Positions 1 to 6,054 of a DNA stretch of 7,876 nt are shown one piece after another. The DNA comes from Actinomycetota bacterium. Lineage in GTDB: Bacteria > Actinomycetota > Actinomycetes > Streptosporangiales > Streptosporangiaceae. The stretch spans positions 3,233 through 11,108 of the forward strand of contig PLIQ01000364.1 of the NCBI GenBank assembly GCA_003140115.1. The letters run 5' to 3'. The notes beneath the pieces are model-generated. The model made no database searches. It had not been told where the DNA came from and was given only the letters and a program-made list of their open reading frames with translations. A program made the position numbers and the translations under genes. Within the stretch, counting starts at the first letter, position 1, and each line of letters begins with the position of its first letter.

Positions 1-176
1 GCCAGCTCCGCGTAGGTCCGCGACGCGAGCACCTGGCCGATCCGGGCGTCGAATTCGTCGCGGGCCAGCCGGCCCTGCACGAAGGCGGCCTTGAGCAGGT
101 CGATCACCCGCTCGCGGTCGGCGCGCGAGGCCCGCAGGCTCGCGCTGGCCGCCTGGGCTCCCGGTTCTGGTCTCAC
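1..176 (-). CDS. DUF1707 domain protein, copy A (partial; possible internal start inside the MFS frame)
   Basis: The 58 complete codons from the GTG at 176 encode a clear DUF1707 (SHOCT-like) N-terminal domain: SRADRERVIDLLKAAFVQGR followed by LARDEFDARIGQVLASRTYAEL. DUF1707 is a short helical domain found at the N-terminus of many actinobacterial membrane proteins; its role is not established. A strong ribosome-binding site (GGGAGG, 182-187) lies 5 nt before the GTG, as expected for an independent gene, yet the GTG is exactly in frame with the MFS gene and no stop separates them. The other copies in this window start at an ATG 8 nt after the same GGAGG; here a one-base difference (GTGAGACC against GTGATGACC) removes that ATG. 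The sequence is closest to copy D at 6785-7291. The rest of the protein, presumably two TM segments, lies outside the window. Confidence 0.6.
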   Translation of the reverse strand, partial: MRPEPGAQAASASLRASRADRERVIDLLKAAFVQGRLARDEFDARIGQVLASRTYAEL

Positions 177-1511
177 CGGCGCCTCCCACCTGTATCCACA
201 GCGTAATCCGGCCTCCGGCCGCTGGCCACGCCCCGGCCGCTGGTCGCGCCCCGGCTGCGCCGTTGCGGACCACGCAGGCGCGGCGTAGGCCTGCGCCACC
301 GCGGCCCGGTTGAACACCCGCCAGGTACTGGCGGACACGAGGACCGCGACCACGAAGCCGACCCAGTAGGGCGCGGTGATCCCGAACCGGGCCGCGATCA
401 CGCCGCCGAGCACGGCGCCGACGCAGTTGCCGCCGGCCGCGATGAACAGGCCGGTGCTGGCCACCCGGCCCATCATCTCCGGCGGCGTCAGCCGCTGCCG
501 CAGCGAGCTGCCCACGATGGTCCACAGCGCGCCGTGCACGCCGAAGGCGAACAGCATGAAGCCGACCAGGTACGCGCTGCGCGAGGTGGCCAGGACCAGG
601 TGCAGTCCCGCCTCGACCAGCAGGCCGATCCGGATGGTCCAGGTCGCGGTGACCCGCTTGATGAGCCAGTCGCCCGATGCGGACCCTGCCAGGGCGCCGA
701 CCGCCATGCAGGCGAACAGCGTGCCGTAGCCGACCGGGCCCAGGTGCAGCCGCTCCTTGACCAGCAGGACCAGCACCGCGACGGCCGCGGTGAGGGTCAG
801 GTTCAGCAGCCCGATCAAGACCGTCATCGTGCGCAGCACCCGCTGGCCGGCCAGCCAGCGGAACCCTTCGGCCAGCTCCCGCCGGACCCGGCGGGCCGGC
901 CGGGCCTGGTCATCACCGGCCGCCGCCGGGCGTACGGCCCGGTACGTGCCGGCCAACAGGCCGACCAGGACCGCGCTGGCCGCGTACGTTCCCGCGTTGA
1001 CGTAGAACGGCACGCACGCGGCCAGCACGAACAAGAACCCGCCCAGCGGCCCCGCGATCATGTTCTGCGTCAGCGTGGTCCCGCCGACTAGCCAGCCGTT
1101 CGCGCGCTCCAGGCGGGCGTGCGGGACGACAGCCGGGATCATGGCCTGGCTGGCGGAGCGGAAGACGATCTCGCCGGTGTTGATGAGGAACAACGCCGCG
1201 TCCAGCAGCGCGATGCTGGACCATCCGGCCAGCAGCGCGGTGGCCAGGACGCCCATGACGGCAACGCGCAGCCAGTCGATCGTGATCATCAGCCGCCGCC
1301 GGTCCACCCGGTCCACGAGAACGCCGCCGGGCAGGGCGAACAGCAGCCAGGGCAGCCACGAGACACCGGTCGTTACCGACACGATCAGCGGGTTCTTGGT
1401 GTGCGCGGCCACGAAGAGCGGCGCCGCGATCGTGGCCAGGCCGCTGCCCAGGGCCGAGGTCGTGCTGGCCGTCCACAGCTTCGCGAACCGCGAGCCCAGT
1501 GGTTCCGCCAC
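1..1511 (-). CDS. MFS exporter (EntS/MFS_3-like) continuous in frame with a C-terminal DUF1707 domain; 3' end beyond window
   Basis: Predicted major-facilitator drug/siderophore-type exporter of the inner membrane; substrate unknown. Translating the minus strand from the GTG at 1511 gives an open frame of 503 codons with no stop before the window edge. Residues 1 to about 408 are hydrophobic and MFS-like: the loop between TM2 and TM3 has the motif A form GGVLVDRVDRRRLM (62-75), and LRQRLTPPEMMGRV (337-350) is the motif typical of the MFS_3 family. Residues 409-445 form a low-complexity, arginine- and proline-rich linker. DUF1707 sequence starts at residue 446. An in-frame TAG at 1521-1523 makes the GTG at 1511 the first possible start; no Shine-Dalgarno precedes it. 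The lipoprotein gene ends 52 bp upstream on the same strand, so co-transcription is likely. The MFS identity is secure. Whether one fused protein is made, or the DUF1707 part is translated separately from its own GTG, is open. Confidence 0.85.
   Translation of the reverse strand, partial: MAEPLGSRFAKLWTASTTSALGSGLATIAAPLFVAAHTKNPLIVSVTTGVSWLPWLLFALPGGVLVDRVDRRRLMITIDWLRVAVMGVLATALLAGWSSIALLDAALFLINTGEIVFRSASQAMIPAVVPHARLERANGWLVGGTTLTQNMIAGPLGGFLFVLAACVPFYVNAGTYAASAVLVGLLAGTYRAVRPAAAGDDQARPARRVRRELAEGFRWLAGQRVLRTMTVLIGLLNLTLTAAVAVLVLLVKERLHLGPVGYGTLFACMAVGALAGSASGDWLIKRVTATWTIRIGLLVEAGLHLVLATSRSAYLVGFMLFAFGVHGALWTIVGSSLRQRLTPPEMMGRVASTGLFIAAGGNCVGAVLGGVIAARFGITAPYWVGFVVAVLVSASTWRVFNRAAVAQAYAAPAWSATAQPGRDQRPGRGQRPEAGLRCGYRWEAPVRPEPGAQAASASLRASRADRERVIDLLKAAFVQGRLARDEFDARIGQVLASRTYAEL
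200..205 (-). promoter_or_regulatory. Putative -10 element TACGCT for DUF1707 copy A
   Basis: TACGCT on the minus strand fits the actinobacterial TAnnnT -10 pattern and lies 23 nt before the GTG at 176, just ahead of the GGGAGG site. The same hexamer, at similar distance, precedes copies B (6065-6070) and D (7325-7330). No convincing -35 box is visible. If active, copy A has its own promoter inside the MFS frame. Confidence 0.3.
219..254. repeat. 18-bp imperfect tandem repeat (two copies)
   Basis: The units CCGCTGGCCACGCCCCGG (219-236) and CCGCTGGTCGCGCCCCGG (237-254) match at 16 of 18 positions. They lie in the linker between the MFS and DUF1707 parts. Read on the minus strand they encode the hexapeptides PGRDQR and PGRGQR. 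Eighteen is a multiple of three, so gain or loss of a unit keeps the frame. Confidence 0.8.
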
Positions 1512-1517
1512 GTAGTG

Positions 1518-1523
1518 ACGCTA
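1518..1523 (-). promoter_or_regulatory. Possible -10 element TAGCGT for leaderless MFS mRNA
   Basis: TAGCGT (TAnnnT) lies 6 nt before the MFS GTG, where no Shine-Dalgarno is present. This spacing is that of leaderless actinobacterial promoters. The -35 region shows only a poor match, and co-transcription from the upstream lipoprotein gene is an equally good explanation. Confidence 0.2.
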
Positions 1524-1563
1524 CCCGAGCCGGGTTAGCCGTCCGCGGCCCCGCGGCGCCCGG

Positions 1564-2622
1564 TCAGGAGGCGGGTCCGACCATCGATCCGACCAGGGTG
1601 CCCTGCTCGACCTCGGCGGCATATCGCGGGTGCAGCATGCCGAACCGGAGCATGGCCAGGGCGACGCGCTGGAGGCGTCCTTTGTTCACCGGGCCGGTCG
1701 GATAACCGGCCAACGCCATGGAGGTCGTGACCAGCGGCCCCAGATTGTCGTATTTCGCGATGGCGGCCTGGACCGCCGCCGAGTTGGTGTCCGCCAGCAG
1801 CTGCGCCGCCTGGATGGCCCGGACGAACGCGGCGGCCGTCCTCGGGTACTTCTGCGCCCAAGCCGTCGTGGCCACGTACCCGTCGATAGGGAAGTTCACG
1901 GCCGAACCCTGATCCAGGTCAGCCAGTATCCGCTCGCCGTATTTCTCTCCCGCGTAGGTGATGTACGGCTCCGCGAGAAACGCCGCGGTCCACGTCCCGG
2001 TCTGCAGTTGCGCGGGCATCGCGGGGAAGCCTTGCCCATCGGTGACGAAATGCACCTTCGCGGGCGAGATTCCATGGTCGGAAAGCAGCACGTTAATGAG
2101 CAGGGTGCCGATGCTATTGGTCCCGTTGACCGCGACCTTCTTTCCCTTCAGCTGCGCGACGGTCACGACGGGCGAGTTCCCTGTGGTGACCAGCACCCGG
2201 GTGTCCGGCCGTAGCGTGGACGCCTCGGCCAGGACGCGGAAACTGGCCCCCGCCGCCTGCGCCGCGAGGTAGGGAATGTAGCTGCCCGCGCTGATGTCGA
2301 CCTCGCCTTTCAGCTGAGCGGTGATGACCGCCTGACTGCTGGCTATCGGCTCGATCGTCACCTGCAGCCCTTGCCCGGTAAACAGCCCCTCGTCCTGGGC
2401 GATGTACAGGCCGGCCAGGTCGGCGGCCGGCAGGGCGGCGACCGTGATGTCGGGCAGTTCGGGATCGGGGTGGCCCGCGGACGGCGCGGTGCTGATCGCC
2501 GTGCCGCATCCGGTGGCCAGGGCCATGACCACTGACGCAGTGACCGGCACCATACGGAAGCTGCGGATGTTCAACGTCGCCGCCCGCGAACGACGGCCTG
2601 GGTATGGCCGTGCGCAGAACAC
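1564..2622 (-). CDS. ABC-type substrate-binding lipoprotein, SsuA/TauA/NMT1 (THI5-like) family
   Basis: Predicted extracellular lipid-anchored solute-binding protein of the family that binds sulfonates, taurine, nitrate or thiamine precursors; the ligand cannot be told. The N-terminus is basic, then a hydrophobic stretch ends in ALATGC with the lipidated cysteine at residue 39. The fold begins near residue 58 with PADLAGLYIAQDEGLF-like sequence (66-81, read as PAADLAGLYIAQDEGLF), typical of the family, followed by SSQAVITAQLKGEVDISAGS (95-114), VAQLKGKKVAVNGTNS (155-170) and the hinge/lobe-2 segment TWTAAFLAEPYITYAGEKYG (210-229). Its 352 residues are normal for the family. The start is uncertain: the GTG at 2622, a TTG at 2574 (residue 17) or an ATG at 2553 (residue 24) are all possible and none has a good ribosome-binding site. 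No cognate permease or ATPase gene is present; the next gene downstream is the MFS exporter, and the divergent ABC operon is of a different, exporter-like class. Confidence 0.85.
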   Translation of the reverse strand: MFCARPYPGRRSRAATLNIRSFRMVPVTASVVMALATGCGTAISTAPSAGHPDPELPDITVAALPAADLAGLYIAQDEGLFTGQGLQVTIEPIASSQAVITAQLKGEVDISAGSYIPYLAAQAAGASFRVLAEASTLRPDTRVLVTTGNSPVVTVAQLKGKKVAVNGTNSIGTLLINVLLSDHGISPAKVHFVTDGQGFPAMPAQLQTGTWTAAFLAEPYITYAGEKYGERILADLDQGSAVNFPIDGYVATTAWAQKYPRTAAAFVRAIQAAQLLADTNSAAVQAAIAKYDNLGPLVTTSMALAGYPTGPVNKGRLQRVALAMLRFGMLHPRYAAEVEQGTLVGSMVGPAS

Positions 2623-2701
2623 TCCGTGAGCGACCCCGCAGATAACCGCTCGGCTGAGTGAACAATCCTCATGCTAGGTACCGGATCTGACGGTCGCGGG
2701 T

Positions 2702-2725
2702 GCACCCGAAGGCAGCTTTCATTTC
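2702..2725. repeat. 24-bp direct repeat, left copy (flanks the GntR–ABC operon)
   Basis: The left copy reads GCACCCGAAGGC, then A, then GCTTTCATTTC. It matches 5139-5162 at 23 of 24 positions in the same orientation. It lies 127 bp before the GntR ATG, in the intergenic region between the divergent lipoprotein gene and the operon. Confidence 0.85.
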
Positions 2726-2815
2726 CGTAATATCTTCGTGACCTACCGGACCAGCCCGACCGGCTACCGGGTGGGGGTAGTGCAAGCCTCGGCTCAGCGA
2801 CACGATTTCCCGCAC

Positions 2816-2846
2816 TTGACGACTCAGATCACCTGTAAGATAGTTT
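2816..2846 (+). promoter_or_regulatory. Promoter of the GntR–ABC operon, probably leaderless
   Basis: TTGACG (2816-2821) is a good -35 box. GATAGT (2839-2844) follows after 17 bp, and TAGTTT (2841-2846) after 19 bp; either as -10 box puts the transcription start at about 2851-2852, the A of the GntR ATG. There is no Shine-Dalgarno before that ATG, which agrees with a leaderless mRNA. TAAGAT (2836-2841) is another -10 candidate but its 14-bp spacer is too short. Confidence 0.6.
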
Positions 2847-2865
2847 ACTATATGAGTAGTGAACT
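2842..2865 (+). promoter_or_regulatory. Candidate GntR/YtrA operator overlapping the start codon
   Basis: AGTTTACTA (2842-2850) and TAGTGAACT (2857-2865) form an inverted repeat with 9-bp arms and one mismatch, separated by 6 bp that contain the ATG. A second, perfect inverted repeat, ATAGT-TT-ACTAT (2840-2851), overlaps it and the -10 region. GntR-family dimers bind inverted repeats of this size near their own promoters, so autorepression by the first gene product is inferred. Confidence 0.5.
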
Positions 2866-3268
2866 CGTGAAGCAGACGATCACGTTCCAGCTGAACCAGG
2901 CCTCGGGCGTCCCGGCCTACCTGCAGATCGTCCAGCAGGTCGAGCAGGCGCTCCGGATGGGGACGCTCCGGCCTGGCGATCAGCTGCCGACGGTGAAGCA
3001 GGTGGTTGCCGAGGTGACCATCAACCCGAACACGGTAACCAAGGCATACCGGGAACTCGAGCACGCCGGTTTGGCCGAGGGGCGCCAGGGTGTCGGCACC
3101 TTCGTCCTGCGCCGGCCGGAGGGTCCCCCTCCCCAGGAGCAGACGCGGCTCGCTCGCGGTCTCGAACGATGGGTCGAGACTGCGCGAGCGGCCGGCCTCG
3201 ACGGCCAGGCGATGGAGGCGATGCTGCGCTCGATCTTGCGTAGCGCGTCGGACCGGGGCGTCGCATGA
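2852..3268 (+). CDS. GntR-family transcriptional regulator, YtrA subfamily
   Basis: Predicted 138-residue dimeric DNA-binding repressor of its own operon. A single winged helix-turn-helix fills residues 15-87: VPAYLQIVQQVEQAL (20-34) for helix 1, GDQLPTVKQVVAEVTINPNT (42-61) for the helix-turn-helix with the family signature of LP, then TVTKAYRELEHAGL (61-74) and the wing GRQGVGTFV (77-85). Only about 50 residues follow, too few for the large effector domain of FadR or HutC types; this short tail is the mark of the YtrA subfamily, which usually sits with ABC transporters, as here. The ATG at 2852 is chosen because conserved sequence begins soon after it and the promoter lies directly before it; the frame stays open upstream to a GTG at 2738, but that extension crosses the promoter and has no family resemblance. 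The stop overlaps the ATPase start (ATGA), so translation is probably coupled. Confidence 0.93.
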   Translation: MSSELVKQTITFQLNQASGVPAYLQIVQQVEQALRMGTLRPGDQLPTVKQVVAEVTINPNTVTKAYRELEHAGLAEGRQGVGTFVLRRPEGPPPQEQTRLARGLERWVETARAAGLDGQAMEAMLRSILRSASDRGVA

Positions 3269-4173
3269 GCCGCGAAGCACTCGCGATAGAGACTGCCGGG
3301 CTTTCCAAGCGCTACCGGTCGGCGTGGGGACTTCAGGACTGCTCGATCCGCGTGCCGGAGGGCCGCATCTCGGCGCTGGTCGGCCCGAACGGCGCCGGCA
3401 AGACGACGCTCCTGCGGCTGCTCGTCGGACTGCGCCGCCCGACGTCGGGGCAGGCCCGTGTGCTCGGGCGCGCTCCCGCGCAGGACGACATGGACTTCCT
3501 CGCGAGTGTCGGCTTTCTCGCCCAGGAGATCCCCCTGTACCGCCAGCTCTCCGCCGCCGAGCATATCCGGATCGGCGCCCGTTTGAACCGCACGTGGGAC
3601 GCTGCCGGTGCCGGGCAGCGACTCACGACGCTCCGGGTTCCGCTCGACCGTCCCGTGCACTCGCTGTCTGGCGGGCAGCGAGCCCAGGTCGCGCTCAGCC
3701 TTGCGCTCGCCAAGCGGCCGCATGTCCTGTTGCTGGACGAGCCGCTCGCCGCGCTTGATCCCCTCGCCCGGCGCGAGTTCCTCACCTCCCTCGCCGATGT
3801 GACCGTCGAAGGTGACGTCACGGTGATGCTCTCCTCGCACCTGGTGCACGACCTCGAGCGTGTCTGCAATCACCTCATCCTGCTGACGGCCTCGCGGGTG
3901 CGCCTGTGCGCCGACATCGACGACGTGCTGGGCGGCCACCGGATGCTGGTCGGGCCGCGCCGGAGTACCGCAGAGCTTGAGCGCGTGTTCACCGTGGTGA
4001 AGGTGACACAGACCGAACGCCAGTCCAGAGTGCTCGCCCGCCTTGACGGCCCGGTGCTTGATCCGGCCTGGGACGTGTCCGAGGTCGGCCTCGAGGACAT
4101 CATCCTCGCCTACATGTCCGAGGACCAGCCCCTTACCGCCGGGCCGCTCAGCTTTGCCGGAGGTACCGCATGA
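3265..4173 (+). CDS. ABC transporter ATP-binding protein (exporter type)
   Basis: Predicted 302-residue cytoplasmic ATPase that powers the permease encoded by the next gene. All nucleotide-binding motifs are intact: Walker A GPNGAGKTT (40-48), Q-loop glutamine at 87 (FLAQE), signature LSGGQ (134-138), Walker B VLLLDEP (154-160) with catalytic glutamate 159, D-loop LAALD (161-165) and switch histidine 192 (SSH). The first 220 or so residues are the ATPase domain; the last 80 form a C-terminal extension like that of BcrA/YtrB/CcmA-type antibiotic or bacteriocin exporter ATPases. It overlaps the GntR stop by ATGA and ends in another ATGA overlap with the permease, so the three genes form one tightly coupled unit. 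The ribosome-binding site is weak, as expected for coupled translation. The exported substrate is unknown; members linked to YtrA regulators are often associated with cell-envelope or peptide-antibiotic stress, which is inference here. Confidence 0.95.
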   Translation: MSREALAIETAGLSKRYRSAWGLQDCSIRVPEGRISALVGPNGAGKTTLLRLLVGLRRPTSGQARVLGRAPAQDDMDFLASVGFLAQEIPLYRQLSAAEHIRIGARLNRTWDAAGAGQRLTTLRVPLDRPVHSLSGGQRAQVALSLALAKRPHVLLLDEPLAALDPLARREFLTSLADVTVEGDVTVMLSSHLVHDLERVCNHLILLTASRVRLCADIDDVLGGHRMLVGPRRSTAELERVFTVVKVTQTERQSRVLARLDGPVLDPAWDVSEVGLEDIILAYMSEDQPLTAGPLSFAGGTA

Positions 4174-5012
4174 CGTTCCTCATCTGGCGGCTGCACCGCG
4201 TGCACGCCATCGTCGCGGCCGTCGTGATCGTGGCGGTCACCGCCCTGATCGTGCCGTCCGGGATCGCCATCGCGAACTCCTACCACCACGCCGTGATGAA
4301 CTGCTCGGTCAGCCACGTCGGCTGCGGCGACATCTCGTTCACCGTGTTCGGGAACAACAGCGTCTTTACCTCGCTCGTACAGGACCTGGTCATGGCCTTC
4401 CCGCTCGTCCTCGGCATCTTGTGGGGCGCACCGCTCATGGCGGGCCAGTTCGAAGCGGGCACCGAGGACTTCGTATGGACGCAAGGGGTCACGCGCCGCC
4501 GATGGGTGCTCACCAACCTCGGCTGGGCGCTCCTCGCCGCCGCGGTGTGGGGAGGTGTGCTGGCCGCACTGTTCACCTGGTGGCGAGGACCGGACAACGC
4601 GGTCGACGGGCCAGTCAAATTCATCTACTTCGACGTCCAAGGCATTGCCCCGGTCGCCTACACCGTGTTCGCCATGGCGCTGGGTATCGCCGCCGGAGCG
4701 CTGTTCCGGCGAGTCGTGCCGGCGATCATGACGACTTTTATTGTCTTCCCCGCCGTACGCATCGTCATAGCGCTCTTCTTCCGCCCGCTGTTCGCCGTGT
4801 CGCAGAACGTTTCACCCCGCGCGGGCGCGGGCACCCCGCCGCTTTCCTGGAGCCTCTTCGCCGACATAATCTCGAGCAAGACGGAGCACATCATCTACCT
4901 GCCCGCGAACCGCTTCTGGCCCGTTCAGGGCGTCGAGTCCGGAATCTTCCTCGTCCTCGCGCTCGCACTCGCGATCTTTACCTACTGGTCGGTCACGACC
5001 CGTGAGGCCTAG
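4170..5012 (+). CDS. ABC-2 type transporter permease
   Basis: Predicted 280-residue membrane subunit of the ABC system, with about six transmembrane segments: roughly residues 12-34, 71-92, 115-138, 160-180, 184-208 and 256-275. Between TM2 and TM3 it has QFEAGTEDFVWTQGVTRRRW (93-112), the characteristic cytoplasmic segment of actinobacterial ABC-2 permeases of this kind, probably the ATPase-contacting coupling region. An extracellular loop between TM1 and TM2 holds two cysteines (45 and 52) that could form a disulfide. The start ATG overlaps the ATPase stop and has a good GGAGG (4159-4163) 6 nt upstream. There is one permease gene only, so a homodimer with two ATPase subunits is expected. 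No terminator with a T-run follows; the nearest hairpin is at 5121-5136. Confidence 0.92.
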   Translation: MTFLIWRLHRVHAIVAAVVIVAVTALIVPSGIAIANSYHHAVMNCSVSHVGCGDISFTVFGNNSVFTSLVQDLVMAFPLVLGILWGAPLMAGQFEAGTEDFVWTQGVTRRRWVLTNLGWALLAAAVWGGVLAALFTWWRGPDNAVDGPVKFIYFDVQGIAPVAYTVFAMALGIAAGALFRRVVPAIMTTFIVFPAVRIVIALFFRPLFAVSQNVSPRAGAGTPPLSWSLFADIISSKTEHIIYLPANRFWPVQGVESGIFLVLALALAIFTYWSVTTREA

Positions 5013-5120
5013 CCGACGCTATCTGGACGCCCAGGATGGACCTGTTTTCCGGTCACCGCTGCATCCCGCTTGCTGACAGCGGCAACACGTGCGCAGATCG
5101 CCCGTTCGTACCCGCACTGC

Positions 5121-5136
5121 CCGACGATCTCGTCGG
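5121..5136. terminator. Perfect short hairpin downstream of the ABC operon (possible terminator)
   Basis: CCGACG-ATCT-CGTCGG forms a six-base-pair GC-rich stem with a four-base loop (a seventh A–T pair is possible). It lies 108 bp after the permease stop and ends 2 bp before the right copy of the 24-bp direct repeat. No T-run follows on either strand, so termination is only a guess; it could also be a protein-binding palindrome. Confidence 0.3.
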
Positions 5137-5138
5137 CA

Positions 5139-5162
5139 GCACCCGAAGGCGGCTTTCATTTC
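5139..5162. repeat. 24-bp direct repeat, right copy (flanks the GntR–ABC operon)
   Basis: The right copy reads GCACCCGAAGGC, then G, then GCTTTCATTTC: 23 of 24 identical to 2702-2725. It overlaps the stop codon and last codons of the HNH remnant, so this copy may be the original sequence and the left one its duplicate. The two copies are 2437 bp apart and enclose exactly the promoter and three genes of the plus-strand operon. Confidence 0.85.
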
Positions 5163-5290
5163 GGGGTGGTGACATAGGTGCGTCCAGACGGGGTGCGCCA
5201 GATCAGAACACCCGGTTCTGGCTGTTCCAGCCGCCAGCCTTGGGCCTGCTTACACCGGTGATGGTGCCGGCGTAGCGGCGCCAGGTTGCC
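5156..5290 (-). pseudogene. 3' remnant of a DUF222/13E12-type HNH endonuclease gene
   Basis: The minus strand encodes 43 codons before a TGA, beginning NLAPLRRHHHRCKQAQGWRL and ending WRTPSGRTYVTTPK. This is the C-terminus of the HNH protein encoded at 7364-7876, with which it agrees closely (for example RLEQPEPGVL and the RHHHRCKQA block). Similarity stops at about 5290; everything upstream, including the cysteine-rich first half of the HNH motif and the whole N-terminal domain, is missing. The conserved cysteine in LCRHHH is arginine here, which also argues for loss of function. The open frame continues upstream to 5680 only by chance, through copy B of DUF1707. It is too short and too damaged to act as an endonuclease. 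Confidence 0.85.
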
Positions 5291-5339
5291 AAAACGACAC
5301 ACGTTGGATCGAGCGAGGCTGAAAGGCGAAGGTGGCCTG

Positions 5340-6032
5340 TTACCCCGCGTCCGGTACCGGCCGTACGCCGCGCGGCTTCCGGGCGCCCCGCCCGGAAGAA
5401 TACGGCCGGCCCGGCCGTGAGCTGTCATACCGCAGGTCGGCGCGGGTCTGGTCGGGGCAGTCTGGGGGCAGAGCCGGGCCATGGCCGGTGCCGCTGGACT
5501 GTCCGGCTTCCAGGGCGTGGCCGCCCGGGCCCGGCCGGGGCGGCAGCTGCCTGCGGGAACGCCGCTGCTCCACCGAGGTGGCCATCCCAGTCGCGAAGAT
5601 GCCCAGTGCCGTGAGTACGAGGCCAAGGGCCACGAAAGCACACAGGCTACTCCAGGGATGATAGGGATTGCCGAGGCCATGCGGATCGAGGATGTTGGCG
5701 GCGAACAACACGAGGGCGAACGCGAGGACCAGGCAGCCGCCCGACTTGGCGGCCGCCCTGGCCAGCGGCCAGTGGTGTGCGGGGGTCGGCGGCCGCGCCA
5801 GCCCGGCCGCGGCCGGGGCGGAAGGGACGGCCGGGATGTCAGCGGTGAGCGCGGCCAGGTCGGCGCGGGTCTGTGCGGTGAGCGCCCAGCCCGCTCGCGT
5901 GTCGAATTCGTCCCTGGTCAGCCGACCGTGTACGAACGCGTCCTTCAGCGCCTCGATCACCTGCTCACGGTCGGCGTGGCCCGCCCGGAGCTGGTCGCGG
6001 TTCGCCGCTGCTGGGTCCTCCGGCCCTGCCAT
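5340..6032 (-). CDS. DUF1707 domain membrane protein, copy B
   Basis: A 230-residue membrane protein of unknown function. Numbering from the GTG at 6035, the DUF1707 domain spans about residues 18-69: HADREQVIEALKDAFVHGR, LTRDEFDTRAGWAL and ADLAALTADIP. A proline/alanine-rich linker follows, then two hydrophobic segments (about 99-115 and 129-150) and a cytoplasmic basic tail with RRSRRQLPPRPGPG, a motif shared in altered form by copies C and D (SGGQLPP, SGGQPPP). The last 60 residues are low-complexity, rich in Arg, Pro, Gly and Ser, and have no counterpart in D, so the native stop may have been lost. The ATG at 6032 is preferred over the adjacent GTG at 6035 because it lies 8 nt after GGAGG (6041-6045), the spacing seen in copy D. 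The 67-bp gap from copy C contains a possible hairpin and a repeated promoter-like element, so B may be transcribed separately. Confidence 0.85.
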   Translation of the reverse strand: MAGPEDPAAANRDQLRAGHADREQVIEALKDAFVHGRLTRDEFDTRAGWALTAQTRADLAALTADIPAVPSAPAAAGLARPPTPAHHWPLARAAAKSGGCLVLAFALVLFAANILDPHGLGNPYHPWSSLCAFVALGLVLTALGIFATGMATSVEQRRSRRQLPPRPGPGGHALEAGQSSGTGHGPALPPDCPDQTRADLRYDSSRPGRPYSSGRGARKPRGVRPVPDAG

Positions 6033-6054
6033 CACCGGGACCTCCCCCTAGCAC

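Noticed and set aside
913..1476. 187-codon minus-strand open frame inside the MFS gene
   Set aside because: It is in another frame of the same strand and gives Gly/Arg/Pro-rich nonsense; the MFS frame is the coding one.
376..1538. Several open frames on the plus strand across 91-1538
   Set aside because: They are antisense to the MFS gene, whose translation gives a complete MFS motif pattern; their products are low-complexity Arg/Pro/Ala sequences with no family features, as usual in GC-rich DNA.
2738..2851. Upstream extension of the GntR protein to a GTG at 2738
   Set aside because: The extension crosses a good promoter, has no family resemblance, and YtrA-type proteins begin close to the helix-turn-helix domain, in agreement with the ATG at 2852.
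2669..3939. Long minus-strand open frames opposite the GntR and ATPase genes
   Set aside because: They are mirrors of two strongly supported plus-strand genes and show no motifs of their own.
4043..5005. 320-codon plus-strand open frame overlapping the permease gene
   Set aside because: It is longer than the permease but rich in Arg, Pro and His without membrane segments; the alternative frame has clean TM segments, an ATGA overlap and a good ribosome-binding site.
5056..5082. CCGCTG / CAGCGG inverted repeat after the permease as a terminator
   Set aside because: The six-base-pair stem has a 15-base loop and no T-run; too weak to call.
5291..5680. Upstream part of the open frame that contains the HNH remnant
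   Set aside because: Similarity to the HNH family ends at about 5290; the rest overlaps DUF1707 copy B in another frame and is chance coding.
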